From UBA3775 sp964584255 (GTDB lineage: Bacteria; Bacillota; Clostridia; Lachnospirales; Lachnospiraceae), in assembly GCA_964584255.1 (NCBI GenBank), contig CAZOZM010000014.1:1-45903 (forward strand): a DNA stretch of 45,903 nt, read 5' to 3'. Each line of letters opens with the position of its first letter. Within the stretch, counting starts at the first letter, position 1. The notes under the pieces are model-generated. The model worked only from the letters and a program-made list of their open reading frames with translations, made no database searches and was not told the DNA's origin. A program made the translations under genes and the position numbers. Shown in pieces: positions 26,238 through 34,929 of this stretch.

Positions 26238-27125
26238 ATGAACTATATCACATTATCCAATGGTGTCAAAATGCCACAGCTCGGTTACGGCGTTTACCAG
26301 GTAACAAAAAACGAATGTGAGCGTTGTGTCAGCGACGCCCTCAAGGTAGGCTACAGGCTCATTGACACCGCACAAAGCTATTTCAACGAAGAGGAAGTTG
26401 GAAATGCAATCGCAAAAAGCGGCATTCCACGTGAGGAAATCTTTCTTACGACAAAGGTTTGGATTGAACATTACGGTTACGAAGCCGCCAAGGCCTCCGT
26501 ACTTGAATCCATGAAAAAACTGCAGGTGGACTATCTTGATTTATGCCTGCTTCACCAGCCTTTCAGCGATGCATATGGTGCCTATCGTGCCCTGGAGGAT
26601 CTCTATGACGAAGGAAAAATCCGTGCCATCGGAATTTCCAATTTCTACGCTGACCGCATGATCGACTTTGCTTCTTTCAACCGCATAAAACCAATGGTTA
26701 ACCAGATTGAAATACATCCGCATAATCAGCAGGCTGAATCGAAAGAATGGCACGACAAATACGGTGTGCAGCTTGAAGCATGGGCTCCATTCGGCGAGGG
26801 ACGTGGAGATATGTTTAATCTCTCTGAACTGAAAACGATTGCCGGGAAGTATGGCAAAACGGTTGCTCAGGTTATCCTCCGTTGGCATTTACAGCGTGGC
26901 ATTGTTGTCATTCCAAAATCCACACATATCGAACACATGGAAGAGAACTTTAATGTTTTTGATTTTGAACTGAACACAGATGACATGACTGCTATTGCAG
27001 CCCTTGATAAGAATCAAAGCAGTTTCTTTTCACATACTGACCCAAATATGGTAGAATGGTTTGTGAAAATGGTGGATGAGCGCAAAAAACAGCATGATTG
27101 CACCAAAGACAAAAAGAATTGGTAG
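26238..27125 (+). CDS. Aldo/keto reductase
   Basis: The 295-residue cytosolic enzyme is an NADPH-dependent aldo/keto reductase of the YvgN/DkgA type. The catalytic tetrad is visible: Asp and Tyr in RLIDTAQSYFNE (about 40-51), Lys in LTTKVW (about 74) and His in LCLLHQP (about 106). The C-terminal cofactor stretch VVIPKSTHIEHMEEN (about 221-235) is present. It reduces aldehydes, possibly reactive electrophiles. AGGAGG precedes the ATG by eight bases. It is the first gene after the MerR-type promoter, and its 3' end is 11 bases from the flavin reductase start, so the two form an operon. Confidence 0.95.
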   Translation: MNYITLSNGVKMPQLGYGVYQVTKNECERCVSDALKVGYRLIDTAQSYFNEEEVGNAIAKSGIPREEIFLTTKVWIEHYGYEAAKASVLESMKKLQVDYLDLCLLHQPFSDAYGAYRALEDLYDEGKIRAIGISNFYADRMIDFASFNRIKPMVNQIEIHPHNQQAESKEWHDKYGVQLEAWAPFGEGRGDMFNLSELKTIAGKYGKTVAQVILRWHLQRGIVVIPKSTHIEHMEENFNVFDFELNTDDMTAIAALDKNQSSFFSHTDPNMVEWFVKMVDERKKQHDCTKDKKNW

Positions 27126-27136
27126 GAGGCAGTAAC

Positions 27137-27694
27137 ATGAGAAAAAATTTTGGACCAAAACCTGTTTTATATCCTCAGCCGGTGTTTATAATCGGCTCAT
27201 ATGACGAAAACGGCATCCCTGATGCAATGAATGCCGCATGGGGCGGAATCAGCGAGAGCAACGAGATTTCAATGTGTCTGAGTCATGAACACAAAACAGT
27301 AAAGAATATACTTTTAAGGAAAGCTTTTACAGTCAGCATGGCTACTGCCGATACGGTGATTCCTTGTGATTATGTCGGCATTGTTTCCGGAAATGATGTG
27401 TCCGACAAACTTGAAAAAGCCGGTTTTCATACAGATAAAAGTGAATTTGTTGATGCACCGCTCATCAGAGAACTGCCTATGGCCATAGAGTGCCGACTCA
27501 TCAGTTATGACAGTGAGACTTGCCGCATGGTAGGTGAAATCATCAACGTCTGTGCTGATGAAAGTGTGCTGACCGATGGCAAAATAGACCCTGCAAAACT
27601 TCATCCGATTACCTATGACGGAATGAACCATTCTTACTATGTACTCGGCGAAAAAGTCGGAAATGCCTTTAAAGACGGTTTACGCCTTAAATAA
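27137..27694 (+). CDS. Flavin reductase-like FMN-binding protein
   Basis: The 185-residue protein has the split-barrel FMN-binding fold of the flavin reductase-like family: PVLYPQPVFIIGSYDENGIPD (about 8-28), NAAWGGISESNEISMCLSHEHKT (about 31-53), and YVGIVSGNDVSDKLEKAGF. It probably passes electrons from NAD(P)H to flavin in detoxification together with the upstream reductase. The ATG at 27137 is preceded by AGGAGG seven bases upstream; a longer frame from 27098 overlaps the reductase gene and has no ribosome site. A terminator follows. Confidence 0.9.
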   Translation: MRKNFGPKPVLYPQPVFIIGSYDENGIPDAMNAAWGGISESNEISMCLSHEHKTVKNILLRKAFTVSMATADTVIPCDYVGIVSGNDVSDKLEKAGFHTDKSEFVDAPLIRELPMAIECRLISYDSETCRMVGEIINVCADESVLTDGKIDPAKLHPITYDGMNHSYYVLGEKVGNAFKDGLRLK

Positions 27695-27737
27695 CTTTTT
27701 CACAGCCACACAGATAACAGTTGAAGATTTTAAAAAC

Positions 27738-27784
27738 CGAGAGGGACGGTACGAAGTTCTACGCTCTTTGCACCGTCCCTCTCG
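27738..27784 (+). terminator. Terminator of the reductase operon
   Basis: A perfect 13-bp stem (27738-27750 with 27772-27784) is followed by TTGACTTTTAT. The stem begins about 45 bases after the flavin reductase stop. Its right flank doubles as the -35 region of the next gene. Confidence 0.85.
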
Positions 27785-27813
27785 TTGACTTTTATATCCC
27801 CATATGCTAGACT
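27785..27813 (+). promoter_or_regulatory. Promoter of the membrane protein gene, leaderless type
   Basis: TTGACT (27785-27790) and TAGACT (27808-27813) are 17 bases apart. The ATG at 27820 starts only six bases after the -10 element and no Shine-Dalgarno sequence is present, so the transcript would begin at or next to the start codon. Confidence 0.6.
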
Positions 27814-27819
27814 ACCCGT

Positions 27820-29160
27820 ATGGAAAACGATAGAAAAAACACCAAAAAATTTAAAAATATACTTTTATATGCAGCCATTTTCATCGGTATCACGGTTCTG
27901 GAACTTGCCATGCCTGTTTTTACCGCTCTTATTCCGCGTGAAGCAATTTCACAGGGTGTAAAAGAGTCTGCGGTTTACTTAATGGAAAACAATGTTTTCT
28001 ACCGAATCGAAGAAAACAATCCCGCATCCGAAATTGATCATTATGCGGATTCCATACTTTTAAACATCATATATAATTACGATGATGAGCACCCGGTTTC
28101 ATCCGTACTCTCCTCATCTTATTACCATTCCGACCTCCACAATGAGAACGAAAACTTACTCACGTCAGTTGAAAATGACATTCATCCGACCTATGAATAT
28201 TCAAGATACTGGCATGGTTCTTCCATATTCATCCGTCCTCTGCTTCTTATATTCAACATCAGGCAGATTTATATTCTTTTTGCAATCCTTCTGTTGGCTC
28301 TGATTGCCACAATACTCGTCGCATTCCACAGATGCCATAAGCCTGAAGGCATTGTTGCCACAATTATCTCTCTTGTTTCGGTTTCATTTTGGTACGTTCC
28401 GATGAGTCTGGAATACATTTGGTGTTTCCTGATCACCTTCACTGCGGCATATTCAGTCATTTTTCTCTACCGTAAATACAAAAAAGTGTCACCTCTCCTG
28501 TTTTTCATCGCAGGAAATCTGACTGCATACTTCGATTTTCTGACAACAGAGACCATGACACTGCTGTTTCCGCTTTCACTGCTCATCATTTTCATGTATG
28601 ATGACAAAAAAATAACCGGTTTTAAAACCGGCTTCTCATTTATTTTCAAAAACTGTTTATCCTGGGGAATGGGATATCTTTCCTCCTGGCTGGCCAAATG
28701 GACCATCGCCTCGGTAGTACTCCATAAAAATGTATTTACTCAGGCCTTTTCCGCTGCCGGCACCAGAGCTTATGGAGATTCCTACGGTATGAATTCCGTT
28801 TCCCTGTCCCTCAGTGCGCTTGCCCGCAACATTTCATGCCTGTTTCCGTTCAATTATATCCGTAAAAACGGCTACATCCGGGTCATATTATGTTTTCTTA
28901 TTCTGATGATATTGTTTTATCTGTTCAGAAAGGTAAAAAACAGAAATGTCATGCCTGCGCTGTTTTTTATTCTGTTTACGATTCCCTATATCAGATATTT
29001 AGCACTCGCAAATCATGCCTTTCTGCACTATTTCTTTACATATCGGGCACAATTTGCAAGTGTATTTAACCTATGTATGATCTTTTACTATGGAATTGAC
29101 ATAAAACTCCTGTCAAAATATTTGCCTTTTATCTCTGGCTCTCGTAATCCTTCACGTTAG
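27820..29160 (+). CDS. Polytopic membrane protein of unknown function
   Basis: The 446-residue protein has an N-terminal helix (about 12-33), an outer domain of about 105 residues (about 35-140, with paired Tyr/His: YYHSDLHNE and YSRYWHGSS), and then eight or nine further hydrophobic helices. The layout resembles GT-C-type membrane glycosyltransferases or polymer-export membrane proteins, but I see no decisive motif. It is a single-gene unit: a terminator precedes it and its 3' end overlaps the convergent pilT gene by 32 bases. Translation probably starts without a leader. Confidence 0.75.
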   Translation: MENDRKNTKKFKNILLYAAIFIGITVLELAMPVFTALIPREAISQGVKESAVYLMENNVFYRIEENNPASEIDHYADSILLNIIYNYDDEHPVSSVLSSSYYHSDLHNENENLLTSVENDIHPTYEYSRYWHGSSIFIRPLLLIFNIRQIYILFAILLLALIATILVAFHRCHKPEGIVATIISLVSVSFWYVPMSLEYIWCFLITFTAAYSVIFLYRKYKKVSPLLFFIAGNLTAYFDFLTTETMTLLFPLSLLIIFMYDDKKITGFKTGFSFIFKNCLSWGMGYLSSWLAKWTIASVVLHKNVFTQAFSAAGTRAYGDSYGMNSVSLSLSALARNISCLFPFNYIRKNGYIRVILCFLILMILFYLFRKVKNRNVMPALFFILFTIPYIRYLALANHAFLHYFFTYRAQFASVFNLCMIFYYGIDIKLLSKYLPFISGSRNPSR

Positions 29161-30175
29161 AACAGTATTTTCTTGCAGTTTCATCAGTAATTTTCTGCTC
29201 TCTTACAAGACGTTTTAAATCCGCATTCAAAGTATGCATACCAAGATTTGCTCCTGCCTGCATGGTTGAAACAATCTGATGTGTCTTGCACTCACGGATC
29301 TGATTTGCAATTGCATCCGTATTTATCAGTACTTCGGTTGCAATTGTCATTCCGGTTCCATCCTCAAGCGGAACAAGCTGCTGCGTTACTATACCGCGCA
29401 ATACATTTGAAAGCTGAGTACGAACCTGTGTCTGTCCATGTGACGGATACGCGTCAATAATTCGCTCAATCGTCTGAGCCGCACTTGTTGTATGAAGTGT
29501 GGAGAGTACCAGATGACCTGTTTCCGCCGCTGTTATTGCAGCACTTATTGTTTCATAGTCACGCATTTCTCCTACGAGAATAATGTCAGGATCTTCACGA
29601 AGTGATGAACGGAGTGCCTTTGCAAAAGATTCAACATCTCTGCCGACCTCCCTCTGATGAATCATCGACTTCGAATGATAATAAACATATTCTATCGGAT
29701 CTTCAATTGTTAAAACATGTTTTGCCTGCTTATGATTTACATAGTCAATCATTGATGCAAGTGTTGTTGTCTTACCGCTTCCGGTAGGGCCGGTAATCAG
29801 CACAAGACCGTGAGGTTCCTTAATGAGTCTGCGTACCGCTTCCGGAATATCAAGTTCCTGGAATGACGGTATCCTGCTTCTTAAAATTCTGTAAGTTGCC
29901 GCAATATTGTTTCTCTGATGATAAATGTTGGCACGAAGTCTTGTTCCGTCATTCATCATTAATGCAAGGTCCAAATCCTCTCCTTTTTCCACGCGGGCAA
30001 TCTGTTCTTCGTTTAAGCCCTCGTAAATCAATGCCGTAGACTCCTCTGCCGTTGGCGCCGGTTTCATAATCTCAAGTTTTCCAAAACGGCGGAGTGCCAG
30101 GGAAGTACCGACAGTAATATGTATATCTGACGCCTCCTGTTTCTTCGCATAATCAACCAATTCCTGAAAATTCAT
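29129..30175 (-). CDS. pilT: PilT-type retraction ATPase
   Basis: The 348-residue hexameric ATPase powers type IV pilus retraction in known members. It has Walker A (GPTGSGKTTT, about 128-137), the Asp box (TIEDPIEYVY), Walker B (DPDIILVGEMRD) and the His box (HLVLSTLHTTSA), plus a PilT N-terminal domain (SDIHITVG). Length is normal. No pilin, PilB or PilC gene is in the window. It is the last gene of the signalling operon, 33 bases after the GGDEF gene, so its activity or amount is likely tied to that pathway. The 3' end overlaps a convergent gene by 32 bases. Confidence 0.95.
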   Translation of the reverse strand: MNFQELVDYAKKQEASDIHITVGTSLALRRFGKLEIMKPAPTAEESTALIYEGLNEEQIARVEKGEDLDLALMMNDGTRLRANIYHQRNNIAATYRILRSRIPSFQELDIPEAVRRLIKEPHGLVLITGPTGSGKTTTLASMIDYVNHKQAKHVLTIEDPIEYVYYHSKSMIHQREVGRDVESFAKALRSSLREDPDIILVGEMRDYETISAAITAAETGHLVLSTLHTTSAAQTIERIIDAYPSHGQTQVRTQLSNVLRGIVTQQLVPLEDGTGMTIATEVLINTDAIANQIRECKTHQIVSTMQAGANLGMHTLNADLKRLVREQKITDETARKYCSNVKDYESQR

Positions 30176-30208
30176 AAACTTTTCCTCCCTTTGTACCTTT
30201 AATAAATA

Positions 30209-31504
30209 TTATCTTATTTCCTCACCCGGTTTTTTCTTTGCCTTCTTATCCTCATACATCAGAGCATCTGCCTGTCTGAGAAGCTCGGCATAGTCATATT
30301 CCTTCCCGGCATATGCCACACCCACTGCAATTACGCAGTCGATTCCGTCATCTGCCTGATTCAGTATTCTGAGGGTTTCTTCCCAGGCTGCCTTGATTTC
30401 AACAGTCTCATCCTGCGATACATTTTCAGCAACCACAAGGAATTCGTCTCCTCCCATACGGAACGCATGAACATGTTCATTTGTTATGCTCCTGAAACTG
30501 TCAGCAGCTTTGATAATCAGTTTGTCTCCTGCTTCATGTCCAAACTGATCGTTCATCTTCTTCAGATTATTTACATCAAAATTGAAAACGGCAATCGAAT
30601 CAAGTGCAGGGAACCTTGTTTTTTCCATTTCAAGATACTTGCCCTTGTTGTAGAGTCCGGTAAGACCGTCGTGTTCACTCGCATATACAAGTTTTTCCTG
30701 CATAATTCCATTTTCAATATAAAGCTTTACGACACTCAGAAGAGTCATTTCATTTAAAGACTCTCTGTCAAGCTTCGGACTGACTCCGAGATAAAGTGCA
30801 TACTTCTGGTCGGAAACTTCTCCGCCTGCCAGAATACGGAATTTTGCATCAGCATTTCCTGCTCCGGAAACCAGCACTTTCTGTATCTTTGCTCCAAATT
30901 TATCCGCCGCAAAATCCTCCATATCCGTTTCAATACATGCCTTTACTTCTTCATCAAAATCCACACGGTCGTTGTGATAAGTATTTCCGTTTTTATTAAA
31001 TGATATTATATCCACAACTTTGTCACGCTGTACCATGAGATATGCACAGTCTGTCTTAAAATATTCCGCGAGCATAGGCATTAATTCATAGTAATTTGCC
31101 GACAGTTTTTCAAGTACGGCAGTCTGAAATTTAGAAAGCTTACGGAAGAATGACATGTACTTTGTTATGTCACGGTTAAGCCCCATGTACTCCGTAATAT
31201 CCGTAATCTGATGTATCCTGTATTTCTTTCCATCCTTTTCAAACAGTGCTGAATTGAATTTATAATATTTCTTTTCGGCAGCCTCTATATACTCCCACTC
31301 AAGCGCATCTGCACCGGTTTCCAGCTCCGGACACTCTTCGTTCCATCCCAATAAAACATTTGCATCAGAACCGACAATATCTTTTCCATATTTTCCGCAG
31401 AAAAAAGAGTCTGCATATACAATCTCTGCATTTTCTTCTGCAACTATGACAATACCGCCGACCTTATCGGACACAAAACTTAAAATCTCCTTTTTAAAGT
31501 CCAT
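30209..31504 (-). CDS. Diguanylate cyclase with N-terminal PAS-like sensor
   Basis: The 431-residue soluble protein has a PAS-like domain (about 1-110: IVYADSFFCGKYGKDIVG), a middle GAF-like region (about 130-265), and a GGDEF domain (about 270-425). The GGDEF domain contains DGLTGLYNKGKYLE, NFDVNNLKKMND and an intact active site RMGGDEF (about 354-360). No RxxD inhibitory site stands five residues before the motif. It should make c-di-GMP. It lies 22 bases after the STAS gene and 33 before pilT, which puts second-messenger output next to a possible c-di-GMP-linked motor. Confidence 0.93.
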   Translation of the reverse strand: MDFKKEILSFVSDKVGGIVIVAEENAEIVYADSFFCGKYGKDIVGSDANVLLGWNEECPELETGADALEWEYIEAAEKKYYKFNSALFEKDGKKYRIHQITDITEYMGLNRDITKYMSFFRKLSKFQTAVLEKLSANYYELMPMLAEYFKTDCAYLMVQRDKVVDIISFNKNGNTYHNDRVDFDEEVKACIETDMEDFAADKFGAKIQKVLVSGAGNADAKFRILAGGEVSDQKYALYLGVSPKLDRESLNEMTLLSVVKLYIENGIMQEKLVYASEHDGLTGLYNKGKYLEMEKTRFPALDSIAVFNFDVNNLKKMNDQFGHEAGDKLIIKAADSFRSITNEHVHAFRMGGDEFLVVAENVSQDETVEIKAAWEETLRILNQADDGIDCVIAVGVAYAGKEYDYAELLRQADALMYEDKKAKKKPGEEIR

Positions 31505-31526
31505 GGCCTCCTCCTTTTCCTTAATC

Positions 31527-31829
31527 TTATTCTATGTTCAAAATGTCTGCAAATCCTGTCATTTCAAACACTTCCATAACGTCCTCAATTACATTCTTTA
31601 CCGTCATTGTACCACCAAGATTATTCATCTTCTTCTGTGCCCAAAGTATTGCTCTGAGTCCGGAACTTGCCACATAATCACAATTTGCCATATCAAGCAC
31701 AAATTCCATGACAGGCGCTGTAAGAAGTGTCTCCAACTCCTTCATCATGAGCGGTGCGGCATTTGTATCCATTCTTCCGGACACCTCTACCGTAAGTTTA
31801 CTTCCGTCCTGCTGTTTTTTTAATTCCAT
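31527..31829 (-). CDS. STAS-domain anti-sigma factor antagonist
   Basis: The 100-residue protein is a single STAS domain of the SpoIIAA/RsbV type (LTVEVSGRMDTNAAP, FVLDMANCDYVASSGLRAIL). The phosphorylatable Ser is in ASSGLR (Ser55/Ser56). The ATG at 31829 has GGAGG five bases upstream; an earlier in-frame ATG at 31841 overlaps that site. It follows the kinase-like gene by 24 bases. Known members release a bound target from the kinase when dephosphorylated by a PP2C phosphatase, such as the one encoded upstream in this operon. Confidence 0.93.
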   Translation of the reverse strand: MELKKQQDGSKLTVEVSGRMDTNAAPLMMKELETLLTAPVMEFVLDMANCDYVASSGLRAILWAQKKMNNLGGTMTVKNVIEDVMEVFEMTGFADILNIE

Positions 31830-31853
31830 AACACCCTCCATTTTCCGACAAAA

Positions 31854-32282
31854 TTACTTCTGCCATTTCTTTTTCATTGTTACAATGTTTTCTTTTTGCT
31901 TATATTCATAGGATACGGTATCCATGATGTTTTTCACCATATATATACCCAATCCGCCGATTTCTCTTTCCTCTGCCGACAGCGTAATGTCCGGATCTTC
32001 CTTTGCAAACGGGTCAAACGGCATTCCTCCGTCTTTTATCTGTATGCACACCTGACACTCTTCCTCTCCATCTTCCTGTTCCATGATTACCGTACAGGTT
32101 CCGGTCGAGTCGCCATAGGCATAGTTGACAACATTTACAAAAAGTTCCTCCACGCAGACGAGGATTTTCATAATCAGTTTCAGCGGACAGTCACATGCCT
32201 CCAACCCTGTTTCCAGCCAGGAAGTAACCGTATCTAACTGTTCCATCTCTGCATTAACCATGATTACGTTTTTATTATCCAC
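31854..32282 (-). CDS. RsbW/SpoIIAB-like serine kinase (HATPase)
   Basis: The 142-residue protein has the GHKL ATPase boxes of anti-sigma kinases: N box (CVEELFVNVVNYAY, about 44-57), G1 (KDGGMPFDPF, about 84-93) and G2 (GGLGIYMVKNIMD, about 109-121). It should phosphorylate the STAS protein encoded next. Translation starts at a GTG (32282) with AGGAGG eight bases upstream. No sigma factor gene is in the operon, so its binding target is either elsewhere or one of the enzymes here. Confidence 0.92.
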   Translation of the reverse strand: MDNKNVIMVNAEMEQLDTVTSWLETGLEACDCPLKLIMKILVCVEELFVNVVNYAYGDSTGTCTVIMEQEDGEEECQVCIQIKDGGMPFDPFAKEDPDITLSAEEREIGGLGIYMVKNIMDTVSYEYKQKENIVTMKKKWQK

Positions 32283-32304
32283 TTGTCATCCTCCTGAACA
32301 TGTG

Positions 32305-33084
32305 TTAAAGCCCGGATAAGAAATCCAGTGATTTCTTTATCTTATCCATGCCGCTCACCTCAATCAGAACCGTTGCTTCCGGAAAGTAATTTTCATAAAA
32401 GTACTTAAATTTTTTCCAGTCTATCCTGCCGTCTCCGACTGCCAAATGCAGATCCTGTTTAAAATCGTTGTCATTTATATGCACATGTCTGATATATGGA
32501 GCAAGACTTTCAACCCATTTCTCTATGTCATCCGGATTTCCAAACACATGTGCATGTGCATAATCGAAACACACACCGACATTTTCCTTATCTGACAATG
32601 CCACCGCCAACTGTGCAAGCAGTTCCGGCGTATCATCAAACATGTTTTCAATGTAAATGTTAAGATTTTTATGCTCATCTGCCTTGCGGCCCCAATATTC
32701 TGCATTTTTCTTTACGAACTGTGTTCTGTAACTTTCCGTTCTGAAATTTGCAATGTAATTTGTATGGAAAACGACTCCCTTTACGCCCATTTCTTCCGCA
32801 ATGGACAGACTCTGTTCCACACGGTAATCGGATGCCTCTCTGATTAAACGGTCATCCGAAAATACGGTAACATCCAAAAAAGCTCCGTGCATCGTGCAAT
32901 AGTCCGGCAGCTTTGGAAGACTTCCATAAAGCTTTTTTCCGGCCTCCAAAGCCTCTTCATCGTCTAAAACCCCGGGCAGAAAAAAATCATTATACTCAAA
33001 TCCCAGCCCGTATTTTTCTGCAAGTTCCAGATACCCGTCAATCCGGGTTGCATTCGGAATGATTAGAAATTTCTTAGTATTCAT
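32305..33084 (-). CDS. Xylose isomerase-like TIM-barrel protein
   Basis: The 259-residue protein belongs to the sugar phosphate isomerase/AP endonuclease 2 superfamily. Candidate metal ligands follow the usual order: Glu in YIENMFD (about 145), Asp/His in VCFDYAHAH (about 173-178), His in HVHINDND (about 203-207), and Glu near the C-terminus in VLIEVSG. The substrate cannot be read from the sequence. Its start overlaps the cyclase stop by four bases (ATGA), so it is translationally coupled. A metabolic enzyme at this place in a signalling operon is unexpected. Confidence 0.85.
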   Translation of the reverse strand: MNTKKFLIIPNATRIDGYLELAEKYGLGFEYNDFFLPGVLDDEEALEAGKKLYGSLPKLPDYCTMHGAFLDVTVFSDDRLIREASDYRVEQSLSIAEEMGVKGVVFHTNYIANFRTESYRTQFVKKNAEYWGRKADEHKNLNIYIENMFDDTPELLAQLAVALSDKENVGVCFDYAHAHVFGNPDDIEKWVESLAPYIRHVHINDNDFKQDLHLAVGDGRIDWKKFKYFYENYFPEATVLIEVSGMDKIKKSLDFLSGL

Positions 33085-34877
33085 GCCTTCTGTTCTCCCT
33101 TAATACCGGTAACTGAATATACAAATACGCCTTTCGACTTTCCTTTCAGTGGAATTGCTCCGACTTCTTCCACCTCAATCCTGTCTTTTACACGTTCATA
33201 TACAACATCGCTTATCAGCACCTGACCTTTTTTTGCATTTGCTTCCAGTCTTGCGGCAGTATTTACCGTATCACCGATTGCCGTAAAATCCATACGGAAA
33301 TCACAGCCTATGTTTCCGACTACCGCCGGTCCGCAGTTGACACCGACACCGAATCCTACGCTCCTTCCGAAGCGTTCCATAAGTTCACCCTCCAGAGCAA
33401 TTCCACCCTGAACAATGTCCCATGCCGCATGAACTGCCCTGAAAACATAATCATCCAAATCAAAAGGCGAATTAAAGACCGCCATCGTAGCATCACCGAC
33501 AAACTTATCCAATGTTCCCTTGTTCTTGAAAATCGACTGTGTCGTAAGCTCCAGATAACTGTTCAGTATCTCCACTACCTGCTCCGGCTCAAGAACCTCT
33601 GACATAGTGGTGAATCCGCGAATATCAACAAAAAGCACGGCAATATCACGATTTTCGCCACCCAGTTTAATCTTGAAATCGCCCTTTTTTGCAATCTCAT
33701 CAACAACTTCCGGTGCTACATATTTCTTAAATGCCTTTAAAACCTTCTTCTGTTTTATCTTCTCCAATATGTAACCGACCGCAAGGCAGTAAACATATGA
33801 CAAAATAAGTATGAGCGGCACATAAATCAGACTTATCGTTGTTCCTTTATTATTGAATATTACTCCAACAGCAAGCTCCGCTGCCACTCCCAAAACCAAA
33901 ACAACAGTTGCAATCCAAATCTTTGAACGCTTAAATACGATATGCAGCACTGCACATACCAATCCTAGTACGGCTCCAAACAAATACGGATTTCCATTAA
34001 CCGAAAAACGGTTCTGCATAAACGACTGCAGTATGTTTGCATGGATTTCCACTCCATACATCTGTTTATTATTGCCGTTAGGCACATTAAAATTATCCTG
34101 CATTCCCGGTGCATAAGCTCCGACAAGGATAATACTGTCTTCAAAAGCCCGGCTGTCTATTTTTCCCTCCATCACATCAACAAAGGACAGATATTCATAA
34201 TCTCCCGGCTTTCCGGAATAATTGATAAGCGTTCTTCCGGTTTTATCGGCTTTAATTTCATTGGCTTCCAGATTATGAGACCTGCAGTACAAATCATAAA
34301 CTGCCTTTGAAAACATAATCTGTTCCTGTCCGTCATATGTTTCCTTCAACAATACACGTCGGACCGTACTGTCCGAATCCTGCGAAACATTCGTATATGC
34401 GCTTACTGCCGCATCACGAAGTCCGGCATACGGATAGACGATACTCTCTACCGGATATGTTTTATTGCCATCCGCATCAGTTTCAGGTTTTTCCCTGTAA
34501 ATAAGCTGCGATGCAACTACAACATTTCCGCTTTTCTTTGCTGCCTCTGCAAAAGCCGCATCGCCCTCCTCATTAACCTCACCGGAAAAAATGATATCAA
34601 ATGCAATTACCGACGGTCCTTTTCCCTCCGAACCGTTTAAAACATTTATAAGATCAGCATAATACTGTCTTGACCATGTACCTATCGGTCCGAGTTCCTC
34701 CAATGTCTTTTCATCAATACCGATAATCTTAATGTCGGACGAAACACCCCTCGGCTTCTGATACATTGCATCCTTTACTATATAGTCAAAAGACGAAATC
34801 GGATTTAGAACAGTCAATAAAAAGACCAATATCCAAACAACTGCCGATTCCGTTACATCCCTGAGAATACCTTTCAT
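33081..34877 (-). CDS. CHASE2 sensor-adenylate cyclase (class III)
   Basis: The 598-residue protein has an N-terminal membrane helix, an extracellular CHASE2 domain (about 30-300: VKDAMYQKPRGVSSDIKIIGID, VIAFDIIFSGEV, VLVGAYAPGMQDNF type stretches), three membrane helices (about 300-375), and a class III cyclase domain (about 400-590). Both metal Asp residues (VDIRGFT and KFVGDATMAVF), the ATP-specifying Lys (TLDKFVGD) and Thr (DFTAIGDTVN), and the transition-state Asn and Arg (NTAARLE) are present. I therefore predict active adenylate cyclase. The start at 34877 has GGGGAG upstream; the longer frame from 34910 does not. Confidence 0.95.
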   Translation of the reverse strand: MKGILRDVTESAVVWILVFLLTVLNPISSFDYIVKDAMYQKPRGVSSDIKIIGIDEKTLEELGPIGTWSRQYYADLINVLNGSEGKGPSVIAFDIIFSGEVNEEGDAAFAEAAKKSGNVVVASQLIYREKPETDADGNKTYPVESIVYPYAGLRDAAVSAYTNVSQDSDSTVRRVLLKETYDGQEQIMFSKAVYDLYCRSHNLEANEIKADKTGRTLINYSGKPGDYEYLSFVDVMEGKIDSRAFEDSIILVGAYAPGMQDNFNVPNGNNKQMYGVEIHANILQSFMQNRFSVNGNPYLFGAVLGLVCAVLHIVFKRSKIWIATVVLVLGVAAELAVGVIFNNKGTTISLIYVPLILILSYVYCLAVGYILEKIKQKKVLKAFKKYVAPEVVDEIAKKGDFKIKLGGENRDIAVLFVDIRGFTTMSEVLEPEQVVEILNSYLELTTQSIFKNKGTLDKFVGDATMAVFNSPFDLDDYVFRAVHAAWDIVQGGIALEGELMERFGRSVGFGVGVNCGPAVVGNIGCDFRMDFTAIGDTVNTAARLEANAKKGQVLISDVVYERVKDRIEVEEVGAIPLKGKSKGVFVYSVTGIKGEQKA

Positions 34878-34929
34878 GCCTTGCTCCCCTGTAGTAAATC
34901 CTATCTTCATCCAACCATCACCCTGCCGG

